64,000 nt of DNA from Hymenobacter montanus (GCF_014699115.1 NZ_JACXAD010000005.1:1-64000), one strand, 5' to 3'; positions 34,894-44,417 are shown, counted from the first letter of the stretch. Notes: generated by a model not told the origin, from the letters alone. Numbers and translations are program-made.

Positions 34894-35084
34894 AGGAATT
34901 AGAAGTGCGGTAATCAGCAGATTTCACGCTGGCGCAGGGCGGCAAGGCCCCTGTTAGCCGGAAAGCACTAGAACAAGCAAAAGTCAAAACTATCTCGCCG
35001 AGTTGAGACCGGCTTTTATCATAGTGCAGCAATAGATAGCTTTGAAGCCGCACTGCTAAACCCTGAATCTGCTATTCTCCCAAC

Positions 35085-35118
35085 AAAAAGCCCCCAGTAA
35101 CACTACCGGGGGCTTTTT
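35085..35118 (-). terminator. Terminator after rho
   Basis: AAAAAGCCCCC (35085-35095) pairs with GGGGGCTTTTT (35108-35118), with a short inner GT/AC pairing. It lies just past the rho stop. Confidence 0.88.
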
Positions 35119-35138
35119 GCTGGGGAGATAATGACTGA

Positions 35139-37385
35139 CTAGCCGTTCATCGATATCAGGAACTCCTCGTTGTCCTTGGTGCCTTTGATGCGGTCCTTGA
35201 GGAATTCCATGGCCTCGGTGGCCGTCATGTCCGACATGAATTTGCGCAGCACCCACACGCGGCTCAGCTCGTCCTTGCTCATGAGCAGGTCTTCGCGGCG
35301 GGTGCCGGAAGCTGGGATGTCGATGGCCGGGAATACCCGCTTGTTGGCCAGCTTGCGGTCCAGTTGCAGCTCCATGTTGCCGGTGCCTTTGAATTCCTCG
35401 AAAATAACCTCGTCCATCTTGGAGCCGGTTTCGATGAGGGCCGTGGCGATGATGGTTAGCGAGCCGCCGCCTTCCACGTTGCGGGCCGCGCCGAAGAAGC
35501 GTTTGGGCTTTTGCAGGGCGCCGGCGTCGATACCCCCCGAGAGGATGCGCGAGGAGCTGGGCTGCACCGTGTTGTAAGCCCGGGCCAGGCGGGTGATGGA
35601 GTCGAGCAGAATCACTACGTCGTGGCCGCATTCCACGAGGCGGCGGGCCTTGTCGAGCGCCATTTCCGCGATTTTCACGTGGCGGTCGGCCGTCTCGTCG
35701 AAGGTCGAGCTGAGGACTTCGGCCTTCACCGTGCGGGCCATGTCAGTAACCTCCTCCGGGCGCTCGTCGATAAGCAGAATCATCAAGTACACCTCGGGGT
35801 GGTTTTCGGAGATGGCGTTGGCAACCTCCTGCAGCAGCACCGTTTTGCCGGTTTTGGGCTGGGCCACGATGAGCCCGCGCTGCCCCTTACCGATGGGCGC
35901 GAACAAGTCGAGCACCCGGGTGCTGATTTGGCTCGACTTCGTGCTGAGCTTCATCCGCTGGTCAGCAAACAGGGGCGTGAGGTGGCTGAACGGCACCCGG
36001 TCGCGGACTTCCTCCACGGTGCGGCCGTTCATGCTCTCCACGCTCACCAGGGCAAAGTATTTCTCGCCTTCGCGCGGGGGGCGGATGGTGCACACCACCG
36101 TGTCGCCGGCCTTCATGGCATATTGCTTCACCTGTTGCGGCGACACGTACACGTCGTCGGGTGAGGCCAGGTAATTGTAATAGGGCGAGCGCAGGAAGCC
36201 ATAGCCACCGTCGGGCATCATCTCAAACGTGCCGCCCCCGGTTACCACCAGGTCGATCTCCTGGCGGGCGGGCCGCTGGGGCTCGCGCGGTGCTTGGTCG
36301 ACTCGCGGCGTGCCGTCGGAGTTCAGCGGGCGCTGCTGGCGCTGCTGGTCGCGTTGCGCGTATCGCTCCTCACGGCTGAGGTTGCGATTGTCGCGGCCGT
36401 CGCGCTCCAAGCCGTTGCGGGGCTGGTCGTTCCGCGGCTCGCGCGCTTGGCCATCCCGGTCCCGGGGTTGGTCGTTGCGGTTAGGGCGCTGGTCGCGGAG
36501 GTCGCGCGGCTCCCGGTTGTCCCGCTCGAATCGGTCGGCGCGGTTTTCGCGGCGGTCGGCAAAGCCATTGCTTCCGGATTCACGGCGGCGGTCGTCGAAG
36601 GTACCGGGGCGGGGGTCGGGGTTTTCGGCGGGGGCCGCGGCAGCTTCGGCCGCCGCAGCCTCCGCCGCGGCTTTTTCGGCCGCTATTTCCGCCGCCCGCT
36701 GCTCGGTAATGGGTCGGCCGGCTCGGTCGACTCGCTCGCGGCGCTCCCGGCGTTCGGGGCGGGCCGCGATGGGGGGGGCCGGCTGGGTGGGACCGTTAAT
36801 TTGTTCGTCCGCGCTGGGAGTAGTATCCGCCGCCGGCGCCGGGCTGGGAGCCGGCGCGGGCTCGTTAGCCAAAGAGGCGCCGGTAGCGTCGCCGGCTGGC
36901 ACCAGTGCCAATCCTTCGAGCGGGTCGAGTATTTCGACGGTAGGCCCAGAAGCCGCTTGCGTGGCCGGCGCGGCCGGGGCTTCCCGGCGCAGTTCCCGCG
37001 GGGCACGGCCGTTAGCAGATTTCGGCGCCGGTGGCGCGACGTCCGAAAAAGGCTGCTCGACGGTGCTGGGGGCCGGCCGGCGACCGGCGGGCTTCGGGGT
37101 AGCGGGCTTATCAGCCGCAGGCTTACCAGGAGTGGTACGGGCCGGGGTGGGAACGGCCGGGGCCTCCACCTTGGTGGCAGTGGCAGGAGCAGCGAGGGAA
37201 GCAGGCGGGGCGGGTGCCGGGGCCGCTGGTTGCTCGGCCGGGCCCGGAATCAGGGCTTGGTGGTCGAGAATTTTATAAATCAAATCCTGCTTGCTGAGCC
37301 GTTTGAAGTTGCCTATGTTCATTCGTTCGGCAATTTCTTTGAGGTCGGACAGCAGCCGGTCCTTCAACTCGTTAATAGTATGCAT
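35139..37385 (-). CDS. rho: Transcription termination factor Rho with a long disordered insert
   Basis: 748 residues, versus ~420 in E. coli. An N-terminal Rho_N helical domain (1-48, [32 protein letters not shown]) is followed by a ~325-residue low-complexity insert (50-375), first Ala/Pro-rich, then Arg/Asn/Asp-rich. The RNA-binding cold-shock-like domain follows (~376-470, [16 protein letters not shown]). The ATPase core has Walker A QPKTGKT (509-515), Walker [15 protein letters not shown] and the Q/R loops. It is an RNA-dependent helicase that ends transcription. Insert-bearing Rho proteins are known in Bacteroidota, and the insert can phase-separate in Bacteroides. No key residue is missing. 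Confidence 0.96.
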   Translation of the reverse strand: MHTINELKDRLLSDLKEIAERMNIGNFKRLSKQDLIYKILDHQALIPGPAEQPAAPAPAPPASLAAPATATKVEAPAVPTPARTTPGKPAADKPATPKPAGRRPAPSTVEQPFSDVAPPAPKSANGRAPRELRREAPAAPATQAASGPTVEILDPLEGLALVPAGDATGASLANEPAPAPSPAPAADTTPSADEQINGPTQPAPPIAARPERRERRERVDRAGRPITEQRAAEIAAEKAAAEAAAAEAAAAPAENPDPRPGTFDDRRRESGSNGFADRRENRADRFERDNREPRDLRDQRPNRNDQPRDRDGQAREPRNDQPRNGLERDGRDNRNLSREERYAQRDQQRQQRPLNSDGTPRVDQAPREPQRPARQEIDLVVTGGGTFEMMPDGGYGFLRSPYYNYLASPDDVYVSPQQVKQYAMKAGDTVVCTIRPPREGEKYFALVSVESMNGRTVEEVRDRVPFSHLTPLFADQRMKLSTKSSQISTRVLDLFAPIGKGQRGLIVAQPKTGKTVLLQEVANAISENHPEVYLMILLIDERPEEVTDMARTVKAEVLSSTFDETADRHVKIAEMALDKARRLVECGHDVVILLDSITRLARAYNTVQPSSSRILSGGIDAGALQKPKRFFGAARNVEGGGSLTIIATALIETGSKMDEVIFEEFKGTGNMELQLDRKLANKRVFPAIDIPASGTRREDLLMSKDELSRVWVLRKFMSDMTATEAMEFLKDRIKGTKDNEEFLISMNG

Positions 37386-37818
37386 AGAGGGAATAAGGGG
37401 AGAAACATCAGCTTAAGGCGAGGGGGCTGGCCAGGAGGTGCGCGGGAAGCTCAAAAAGTCAGCTGCGGCCCGGAAGCGGCCTAGCCGCGATGAGCATCGG
37501 CAGAAAACGCGGGCTATGTAGCATAGCAACGCGCGGCGCACAATGAAATAAGCAAGAAATTAAGTGCAGAATGGACCGCTGAAAATCTAGCAAATGACGG
37601 GCTGGACGCGGGCGCCGGGGCCCGCTGCTCCTGCCACGGCGGCCGGTTGCTAGCGCAATGTTAGCGCATTACGGGCAAACTGCCAAATCGGATGCGTGCG
37701 GATAGCACTTTATCACCCGAGAGCACAAAATAAGTTGAGACCCTCACGCGGGGCGGTTGGGCAGTGGCACCGGCCGGTTTTACTTCCGACATTTGCGCCC
37801 GTTCCACTTTGCCCGCTC
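37386..37818. other. Divergent intergenic region between rho and serS
   Basis: 433 bp with no supported ORF. It contains a small palindrome GCTATGTAGCATAGC near 37512 and a repeated TAGCGCAA/TAGCGCAT near 37650-37670. No confident promoter was found for either gene. Confidence 0.4.
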
Positions 37819-39093
37819 ATGCTGCAGATTTCCGTTCTTCGTGACCAGACCGACTTGGTCCTGGCTGGCCTCGCCAAAAAACACTACGCCACCGGCCCCG
37901 CCGACGTGGCCGCCATTCTCGACCTGGACCAGCGCCGCCGCCAGCTCCAAACCAGCCACGACGCGGCCCAGGCCGAAGCCAATGAGCTGGCCCGCCAAAT
38001 CGGGGGCCTCATGAAGTCGGGCGACCGGGCCGGGGCCGAAGCCCTTAAAGCCCGCACCGCCGAGTTGAAGCAGCACACCCAGGCGGCGGCCGCGGAGTTG
38101 ACGCAAGTTGAAAAAGAGCAGCAACTTCTTCTCTACAAGCTGCCCAACCTGCCCCACGTGAGCGTGCCGGAAGGCCGCACCGCCGCCGACAACGAGGTGG
38201 TGCGCGAGCAGGGTATCAAGCCCACCCTCGGCCCCGACGCCCAGCCGCACTGGGAGCTGATTAAGAAGTACGACATCATTGACTTTGAGCTGGGCAATAA
38301 AATCACGGGCGCGGGCTTCCCCGTGTACAAAAATCAGGGCGCCCGCCTCCAGCGCGGTCTCATCAACTTCTTCCTGGACCAGGCCCGGAAAGCCGGTTAC
38401 ACCGAAATGCAGCCCCCCATCCTGGTGAATGAGGCCAGCGGCTACGGCACCGGCCAGCTGCCCGATAAGGACGGCCAGATGTACCACGACGCCAAGGACA
38501 ACCTGTACCTCATTCCCACGGCCGAGGTCCCCCTGACCAATATTTACCGCGACGAGATTGTACCGTTGGAGAAGCTGCCCGTGCGCTTGGCCGGCTACAC
38601 GCCCTGCTTCCGCCGCGAGGCTGGCTCCTGGGGAGCCGACGTGCGGGGCCTCAATCGCCTGCACCAGTTTGATAAAGTTGAAATCGTGCAAATTACGCCG
38701 CCCGAAGCCAGCTACGACGCCCTGGCCGCCATGCTGGCCCACGTCGAAAGCCTGTTGCAGCAGCTAGGCCTCCCCTACCGGGTGCTGCGCCTCTGCGGCG
38801 GCGACATGAGCTTCACCGCCGCGCTTACTTATGACCTCGAAGTGTGGAGTGCCGCGCAGGGCCGCTGGCTGGAAGTAAGCTCGGTGTCTAACTTCGAAAC
38901 CTACCAGGCCAACCGCCTCAAGTGCCGCTACCGCGCCGACGGGGGCAAAACTCAACTGCTGCACACGCTCAATGGCTCGGCCCTGGCGCTGCCCCGCATT
39001 GTAGCCGCTTTGCTGGAGAACAACCAAACCAGCACGGGCATCGACCTGCCGCTGTTGCTGCAGGATTATTGCGGGTTTGAGCGGATTGAGTAA
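37819..39093 (+). CDS. serS: Seryl-tRNA synthetase
   Basis: 424 residues from the ATG at 37819. Class II synthetase charging tRNA-Ser. An N-terminal coiled-coil arm (about 30-105) binds the tRNA long variable arm. Catalytic motifs include FPVYKNQGARLQRGLINFFLD, motif 2 FRREAGSWGADVRGLNRLHQF, and motif 3 in LNGSALALPRIVAALLENNQ. Typical length. The upstream in-frame start at 37696 is rejected because the extra residues do not match the family. Confidence 0.97.
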   Translation: MLQISVLRDQTDLVLAGLAKKHYATGPADVAAILDLDQRRRQLQTSHDAAQAEANELARQIGGLMKSGDRAGAEALKARTAELKQHTQAAAAELTQVEKEQQLLLYKLPNLPHVSVPEGRTAADNEVVREQGIKPTLGPDAQPHWELIKKYDIIDFELGNKITGAGFPVYKNQGARLQRGLINFFLDQARKAGYTEMQPPILVNEASGYGTGQLPDKDGQMYHDAKDNLYLIPTAEVPLTNIYRDEIVPLEKLPVRLAGYTPCFRREAGSWGADVRGLNRLHQFDKVEIVQITPPEASYDALAAMLAHVESLLQQLGLPYRVLRLCGGDMSFTAALTYDLEVWSAAQGRWLEVSSVSNFETYQANRLKCRYRADGGKTQLLHTLNGSALALPRIVAALLENNQTSTGIDLPLLLQDYCGFERIE

Positions 39094-39231
39094 GGTTCTG
39101 TGCTTTACAATCGTTGCACTGAAAATACCGTCCTCTTTCTTTGGTAATTAAGGTGGGCATTGCCAACCTTATCCTTTTCCAGACCTCTCTCCTAGCCTGC
39201 CTTTTTAAACACAGCTTCCAGTAGAGGATTA

Positions 39232-40251
39232 TTAAGAAGCAGTGCTATATGGTCTTGCTGAAACGAGTGCAGGGGTCACGCCGTCATCTCTTCTCCAACA
39301 CAGCCCATACCACTGCTGTCCGATACGAGAAAAGATTTCACCTGAGCCTGCGACACCATTGTTACCTTTACGAAGGATTGACTCGCAAAACGCCAGCCAG
39401 TCATAAGGCTGATATTTTTCAGGGGTTGGTTCGTGCAGGCGAAACCAGTCGATGGAAACAGAGGCACCTATTACTGACTCCGAACCCGAGTCTGGGAAAA
39501 GCCGCTTTCTAGCAGGACTTGCTAGGTAGGACTGGAGTTCCATCGCGGCTGTGTGGTAAGCAAGCAGGTTTGGCAGTTGCAAGCGCTCTAGCTGTGAACA
39601 TCGATCCGGCGCTTTAGAGGCATCAAACAAGCCTGCCTCGTTTAATTCTAGCAGCAAAAACCTACGCTTGGCTGATATGGTAGCAGCTACTTCCAGCGTC
39701 TGCTCGCCTTGTTCCAAAGCATCTAGAGCAACAGCACGTTCCTCCAGTTCCCGCAAAAGGATTTCGTCAACTTGGGGATCTAGGGTTGGTTGAGGTAACT
39801 GTGCGTCTGGCGAAGCGTTGTTGTTACCAGGTTCGCTTTGAGTACCAGCTTCAGGTGCAGGTGATACAACAGTGCCTTGCTGTCGCAGCACCTGCAATGC
39901 AGAAATCAGTTCCTGAAGTGCCTTGCGCGGGACGAGAATTGCAGAACGAGTGAAAGTTGTACCCACTAGATAGCTATCTTCACCGGGATCTGAGCCTGTC
40001 AGTTCTCGCCAGCGATTGCTTTCTTCGGTAACATCATCACCTGGCTCGGGTCGAACAGCATACCAAGCCTGATTACCCGCATCCTCCCCCCGTTCCAACC
40101 TTTCAGCCAGTTCCCGGAATGTACCAGTAGCTGCGGCATTGACAACCAAAGCTAGCGGCTTTAAATCTGGATGCTGCCTACTACTCAACTGGGGACCTTC
40201 AGATGTGGGGATTAGCACTAGCGAAATACCAGCGACTGTTAAATTATCCAT
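39232..40251 (-). CDS. Hypothetical protein, last gene of a chain of overlapping ORFs
   Basis: 339 residues. No signal peptide or membrane segment. An N-terminal mixed domain (VAGISLVLIPTSEGPQL, LALVVNAAATGTFRELAERL) is followed by a Pro/Gln/Asn-rich linker (~128-160), a helical segment (EILLRELEERAVALDALEQG) and a C-terminal part rich in Trp/Tyr (DWFRLHEPTPEKYQPYDWLAF, WYGLCWRRDDG). Not recognised. Its ATG overlaps the stop of the preceding 55-codon ORF by 8 bp. GC is lower than in serS and the glycosyltransferase, which suggests acquisition. Confidence 0.7.
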   Translation of the reverse strand: MDNLTVAGISLVLIPTSEGPQLSSRQHPDLKPLALVVNAAATGTFRELAERLERGEDAGNQAWYAVRPEPGDDVTEESNRWRELTGSDPGEDSYLVGTTFTRSAILVPRKALQELISALQVLRQQGTVVSPAPEAGTQSEPGNNNASPDAQLPQPTLDPQVDEILLRELEERAVALDALEQGEQTLEVAATISAKRRFLLLELNEAGLFDASKAPDRCSQLERLQLPNLLAYHTAAMELQSYLASPARKRLFPDSGSESVIGASVSIDWFRLHEPTPEKYQPYDWLAFCESILRKGNNGVAGSGEIFSRIGQQWYGLCWRRDDGVTPALVSARPYSTAS

Positions 40252-40411
40252 GCTTTCTCTCTAAATAAATACGGCTACAAAGTTGCCGAACTGTCGGATG
40301 AGATAGTGCTCTCAAAGCGGCTGAAGCAACCGGAGTAGGGTGTGGATGAACTAGAACCAGGTTTCTTCTACAAAACAGTAATGAGTACCTATTCTCCTCG
40401 CGTACCATCAT
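40244..40411 (-). CDS. Small hypothetical ORF, middle of the overlapping chain
   Basis: 55 residues from the ATG at 40411 (a second ATG follows at 40408). Basic and His/Arg-rich (NRYSLLFCRRNLVLVHPHP, ALSHPTVRQLCSRIYLERK). It overlaps the end of the upstream 66-codon ORF by ~23 bp and the start of the 339-codon gene by 8 bp (ATGGATAA). No family recognised. It may be real and translationally coupled, or part of a single frameshifted gene. Confidence 0.5.
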   Translation of the reverse strand: MMVREENRYSLLFCRRNLVLVHPHPTPVASAALRALSHPTVRQLCSRIYLERKHG

Positions 40412-40589
40412 AAATTGTATATCCGCCAAAGGGGATACCACTACCGGGAGCTATAGCGGCTGGTTTTCCCATGCCAAACCCAAATCTTTGACCATCAGTA
40501 TCAGGTCCTGGGTGAGCAGCGTTGAGGTCTGCTGCGATTCGGGTGGGCAGAATGCGCGTTTGGCGTCTCAGATTAGTATTAGCGGCCAT
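40389..40589 (-). CDS. Small hypothetical ORF overlapping the heptosyltransferase gene
   Basis: 66 residues. A basic N-terminal half (NLRRQTRILPTRIAADLN) is followed by a Gly/Pro-rich C-terminal half (RFGFGMGKPAAIAPGSGIPF, GGYTIYDG). Its ATG overlaps the last 11 bp of the upstream glycosyltransferase gene. A small basic-plus-Gly-rich protein could be a peptide substrate, structural peptide or antitoxin, but nothing identifies it. Lower GC than its upstream neighbour. Confidence 0.5.
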   Translation of the reverse strand: MAANTNLRRQTRILPTRIAADLNAAHPGPDTDGQRFGFGMGKPAAIAPGSGIPFGGYTIYDGTRGE

Positions 40590-41643
40590 CGCGCGCCGGG
40601 GGCAGGTCTAAGTCCAGCGCTTGGTCGCGCATGCACTTGAAGTGGCCCTGCGGACACTTGGCATAGCCGATTTTAGAACATGGCCGGCAGGGCAGCCCGG
40701 GCACTTCCAGCACCTGGAACTCGGTGCGGTAGGGGTACATGCCGAACGCGGGCACGGTGTTGCCCCACACGCTGAAAATCTCCTTGCCAAAGGCGGCCGC
40801 GATGTGCATGAGGCCAGTATCGTGGCTTACCACAAACTGCGCCTGCCGCAGCAGCGAGGCCGATTGGTGTAGCGAGTACCGCCCGCAGCCGTTGTGAATC
40901 AGGGCCTGGGGAGCTGGGGTACTTACCGCCGTGGCCGGGAAATAATACGGGCTATCGGGAATCGACGGGACGGGTGATTCGACCGTCGCGGTATGCGTCT
41001 CAAAAGCCTGCTCGATGACGTGCCCAATGCTCTCGTCTTCGGGCCCGCCGAGCAGCACCACGGGGCGGGCCAGCTTCGCGCACAGCGCTATCAGCTTTTC
41101 TACCGGCAGGCGCTTGGTGGCGTGCTGCGCCCCAATGGCGATGGCTACGTAGCCCTGCTGGAAAGCCAGCGGCAAACTGGCCAAGTCGACCTCCTGACCC
41201 TCCGGAATGAAATAATCCAGCCCGCGCCCGTCGTCCTTGATGCCGAGCGGAGCGGCCGCTTCCAGGTAGCGCTGCACAATGTGCACCCGCGGCAGCTTAT
41301 CAAGCTTAAAATTGACCAGCAGCCATTTCTGCCAGTTTAGCTTGTCGAAGCTGCTTGATTTCACGCCCAGGCGCAGCTTGATTATCCGCGTGCGCAGGTT
41401 ATTGTGCAGGTCGATAATGTAGTCGAACTGTTCCGCTTTCAGCGCCTCCACCAGGTCGCGAAGGCGGCCGGTGAGGCAATGCACCCTGGTCACGTAAGGA
41501 TTAGGCTCCAGCAAGCTGCGGTAGGCGGCCTTGGTGGCAAAATGCACTTCGGCGCCTGGCACCTGCTGCGCTAGCGCCCGCACCACGGGCGTGGTGAGGA
41601 CGATATCGCCGATGGAGGAGAAGCGGAGAACCAGAATTTTCAT
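40579..41643 (-). CDS. Glycosyltransferase family 9 (ADP-heptose:LPS heptosyltransferase-like)
   Basis: 354 residues from the ATG at 41643. GT-B enzyme related to WaaF/WaaC, adding heptose or a similar sugar to lipooligosaccharide core. The N terminus MKILVLRFSSIGDIVLTTPV and the C-terminal SHDTGLMHIAAAFGKEIFSVWGNTVP are family motifs. The C terminus has several Cys (LPCRPCSKIGYAKCPQGHFKCM), a feature of the Bacteroidota subgroup. Its stop overlaps the ATG of the next small ORF by 11 bp. It is preceded by a palindrome-rich intergenic region. Confidence 0.9.
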   Translation of the reverse strand: MKILVLRFSSIGDIVLTTPVVRALAQQVPGAEVHFATKAAYRSLLEPNPYVTRVHCLTGRLRDLVEALKAEQFDYIIDLHNNLRTRIIKLRLGVKSSSFDKLNWQKWLLVNFKLDKLPRVHIVQRYLEAAAPLGIKDDGRGLDYFIPEGQEVDLASLPLAFQQGYVAIAIGAQHATKRLPVEKLIALCAKLARPVVLLGGPEDESIGHVIEQAFETHTATVESPVPSIPDSPYYFPATAVSTPAPQALIHNGCGRYSLHQSASLLRQAQFVVSHDTGLMHIAAAFGKEIFSVWGNTVPAFGMYPYRTEFQVLEVPGLPCRPCSKIGYAKCPQGHFKCMRDQALDLDLPPARDGR

Positions 41644-41670
41644 AACCAATACCAAGCTACCTACCTGGCC

Positions 41671-41825
41671 GCAGTCTTAAGGGAGCGAAGCGACCGTGAC
41701 TGCGCGCCACGGGCATGGAGGCAGTCTCCAGACTGCTGGAACCATCACCCCGCAACGGCAGTCCGGAGACTGCCCCCGTACCCGTGGCACGCAGTCGCGC
41801 AGTCTGCGACAGCTTCAGACTGCGG
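41671..41825. repeat. Cluster of palindromic REP-like elements
   Basis: Nested and adjacent inverted repeats of GCAGTC/GACTGC. A large imperfect hairpin spans 41698-41796, containing GCCACGGG/CCCGTGGC and GGCAGTCTCC/GGAGACTGCC plus an inner GACTGC/GCAGTC. It is flanked by a smaller hairpin on the left (41671-41676 with 41698-41703) and one on the right (CGCAGTCTG with CAGACTGCG, to 41825). It fills the gap between the GT9 and PolX genes. Confidence 0.75.
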
Positions 41826-41868
41826 CCAGTTCCGCAGTTCCGCTGCCAGCTCTGCAACCGCCCGCCGC

Positions 41869-43623
41869 TCATTCAAACAGTGACTTTTTGTATTCCAGTG
41901 GCGGGGTGATACCGGCTTTGCGCTTTTCGAAATAAGCCGCCGCTTCCTCCACCGATTTGGTGTTGAACGTCATTTCTTTTGTCAAAAGCCCCTTACGACC
42001 CATCAGTACGCCGTAGTGCATGTCGGCGTAGCCATCGGTGTGGTGGGCGTCGGGGTTGATGCTGAGCATTACGCCCTGGTCGAGGGCGTAGCGGACCCAG
42101 CGCCAATCCAGGTCGAGGCGCCAGGGATTAGCGTTGATTTCGATGATGACCTGGTGCTGGGCGCAGGCGTCGATAACAGCCTTGTAATCGATGGGGTAGC
42201 CCTGGCGGCGCAGCAGCAAGCGGCCCGTGGGGTGGCCCAGCATGGTAGTATAAGGGTTCTGGATGGCCCGCAGCAGACGGTCGGTGGCCTTGCGCTCATC
42301 CATTTTCAGGTTGGAATGCACCGAGGCCACGATGAAGTCAAAGCTGGCCAGCACGTCGGGCGCGTAGTCCAGGGCGCCGTCGCCGAGGATGTCGCTCTCA
42401 ATGCCCTTGAAGATGCGGAAAGGCGCGAGCTCCGCGTTGAGCTTGTCGATTTCCTCGTGCTGCTGGCGCACCCGTTCGGGCCCGAGGCCATTGGCGTAGT
42501 GGGCCGCCTGGCTGTGGTCGCAGATCCCGAGGTACTCGTAGTGGTGGTCGCGCAGCCAGGTCGCCATCTCGCGCAGGCTGTGGTTGCCGTCGGAGTAAGT
42601 GCTATGGTTGTGCAGGGAGCCGCGTAGGTCGCCGTCTTCGAGCAGGCGGGGCAGCTTTTTCTCAGCTGCCAAGGCAATTTCGCCCAGGCCCTCGCGCAAC
42701 TCAGGCACGATGAATTGCAGGCCCGCTTTTTCGTAGAGGGCTTCTTCTTGCTGGAATTTTTCGCGGCGGGCCCACTGGCGCAGGCTGGTAGGGGGCCCGT
42801 AGCTGGTGACCCCGAGCAAGTCCTCGGTCAGGTGGTTTTCCGCCGCCGAGTTCAGGAACAGCTCGGTCACAAAATCTTCGGCCGTGGTTAGCAGTACCTC
42901 TACTTGCACGCCCGATTCGGTGGCCGTGCCTCGCCAGGCAAACGGCCCGGAGCGGCGCGGGTCCGCCGTGAGGCCGCCCTGGGCATTGAGCACTTCGTGG
43001 GCTTTGAGGGGCTGGTCGGTGGCGGCCACCACGCGCACCGTTTCCACGATTTCGAGGCGGCGGCGGACCTCACCAGCCAGGGCTACTTTATCGGTTTTGA
43101 GCGCTTCGCGCAGCAGCCGGGCAAGCTGCTCGCCCAGCGCTTCGGCCTGGGGGTACAGCAGCTTGCCTTTGCTCTGGCCAGCAAACTCCAGAGCTTCCAG
43201 AATAGCTTCCTGGGTCTTCTTGCCGAAGCCTTTCAGCTTGCTAACCTGGTCGCTTTCGGCGGCTTCGCGCAACTGCTCAATGCTTTCGAGGCCGAGTTCG
43301 TGCCACAGGCTGCGGATTTTTTTCGGACCAATGCCTTTGATTTTGAGCATCTCGACTACCCCGGGCGGGGTGACGTCGAGCAGGCGCTGCAAGTCGGAAA
43401 ACGTACCGGTGTCGAGCAGCTCGGCTACTTTGGCGGCGGCCGTCTTGCTCAGCCCGGTGCGGTCGGGAAGGCCGGACCGTTCCACTTCCGATACCGGGAA
43501 GCTGAGGGCATCCAGGGCATTGGCCGTGCCTTCGAGGGCGCGAATTTTAAAAGGATTCTCGTCGTGCAGTTCCATGAGCTGGGCGGCCAGCTTGAAGGCA
43601 CGGGTCAGGGCGCGGTTATCCAC
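41869..43623 (-). CDS. PolX-family protein with degenerate polymerase site and intact PHP domain
   Basis: 584 residues, GTG start, normal PolX length. An N-terminal HhH/polymerase-beta-like region (1-315) contains two helix-hairpin-helix motifs (KIKGIGPKKIRSL, KLKGFGKKTQEAI). The polymerase motif that should read like GSxRRG...DxD is GEVRRRLEIVETVRVV (184-199), lacking the two Asp, and the third Asp is Glu in QVEVLL. The PHP phosphoesterase domain (~335-584) is well conserved (SLHNHSTYSDGNHSL, GICDHSQAAHY, EINANPWRLDLD, SINPDAHHTDG). So DNA repair nuclease activity is likely, while polymerase activity is doubtful. Confidence 0.93.
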   Translation of the reverse strand: MDNRALTRAFKLAAQLMELHDENPFKIRALEGTANALDALSFPVSEVERSGLPDRTGLSKTAAAKVAELLDTGTFSDLQRLLDVTPPGVVEMLKIKGIGPKKIRSLWHELGLESIEQLREAAESDQVSKLKGFGKKTQEAILEALEFAGQSKGKLLYPQAEALGEQLARLLREALKTDKVALAGEVRRRLEIVETVRVVAATDQPLKAHEVLNAQGGLTADPRRSGPFAWRGTATESGVQVEVLLTTAEDFVTELFLNSAAENHLTEDLLGVTSYGPPTSLRQWARREKFQQEEALYEKAGLQFIVPELREGLGEIALAAEKKLPRLLEDGDLRGSLHNHSTYSDGNHSLREMATWLRDHHYEYLGICDHSQAAHYANGLGPERVRQQHEEIDKLNAELAPFRIFKGIESDILGDGALDYAPDVLASFDFIVASVHSNLKMDERKATDRLLRAIQNPYTTMLGHPTGRLLLRRQGYPIDYKAVIDACAQHQVIIEINANPWRLDLDWRWVRYALDQGVMLSINPDAHHTDGYADMHYGVLMGRKGLLTKEMTFNTKSVEEAAAYFEKRKAGITPPLEYKKSLFE

Positions 43624-43766
43624 GGTAAGAGTTTTATTGGGGAACGAATGTAGCGTACATCAGTGCTTACGCGGCCGGGCAGCGAATGGCCAACCCCGTT
43701 CCGGGCCCGGGCTGATTGATTCATCTTACCTTTCGGTTCCTTTCAATTTTGGACAAACCAAACCTT

Positions 43767-44180
43767 ATGTTATATGCTGTCGCCCGGCTGCTGCCGCTCT
43801 CGGTGCTCTTGTTAGGTGCCACCTGCCAGCAGCACGCCCCCAACGCAGCTCTCATGCCCACCTCGATGAAACAGTTAGAAGGCACCTGGCTCGTGTCGCG
43901 CGAGGAGAACAGCGGCGACACGCTCGTATATCGGCCCAACACGTACAAATTTCCGCCCTCGCGGGGCCGCACGGGCTTTGCTATTGGGCCTGCCGGCCGC
44001 TTCGAGCAGTTCGACATCGCCCCTACCGATGGTCTGGCCGGCCACCCTGGTACCTGGACGGCCGACGGCAACACCCGCCTGCGCATCCACCTCACCGAAG
44101 GCCAGGAGCCCGATTACACCCTGGAAATCCTCTCCCTGAGCCAGGGCCCAAAAATTCTGAAGGTACGGCGGCAGCCCTGA
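43767..44180 (+). CDS. Small lipoprotein (lipocalin-like)
   Basis: 137 residues from the ATG at 43767. Signal with lipobox LLGATC. The mature part (KQLEGTWLVSREENSGDTLVY, YTLEILSLSQGPKILKVRR) is a small beta barrel-like domain as in lipocalin-like lipoproteins. A -7-like TACCTTTC lies at 43735-43742. No clear partner. The MITE-like element follows it. Confidence 0.75.
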   Translation: MLYAVARLLPLSVLLLGATCQQHAPNAALMPTSMKQLEGTWLVSREENSGDTLVYRPNTYKFPPSRGRTGFAIGPAGRFEQFDIAPTDGLAGHPGTWTADGNTRLRIHLTEGQEPDYTLEILSLSQGPKILKVRRQP

Positions 44181-44258
44181 GGCAAGTCAACTGATTTCGG
44201 TAGTGTAACATGGTCATCGGCGGAGCGTGGCGCTGCCGGCTGCTTGAATCAGCGCTTA

Positions 44259-44417
44259 GAAGCTGTTTAAGTTATTTCTTCTTCCGGCGCTTAGCCCCCC
44301 TTTTCAGCCTAGCCGTGCGCTGAAACAACGATTCAGCTTGCCGTCAAACGCGCCAAAAAGTGGTAAATGAAGTTGTAAGAATCTGAGTGGCAGCAAAACA
44401 TTAACTTAAACAGCTTC
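44259..44417. mobile_element. MITE-like element (159 bp)
   Basis: Perfect 16-bp terminal inverted repeats GAAGCTGTTTAAGTTA (44259-44274) and its complement (44402-44417), flanked by the 3-bp direct repeat TTA (44256-44258 and 44418-44420). There is no ORF inside. The TNA-type target duplication recalls IS5-family groups such as IS1031, so a non-autonomous derivative of such an IS is likely. No full-length parent is in the window. Confidence 0.8.

Noticed and set aside
35036..35043. Plus-strand TAGCTTTG as a promoter
   Set aside because: No plus-strand gene follows; it leads straight into the rho terminator, so it is probably chance.
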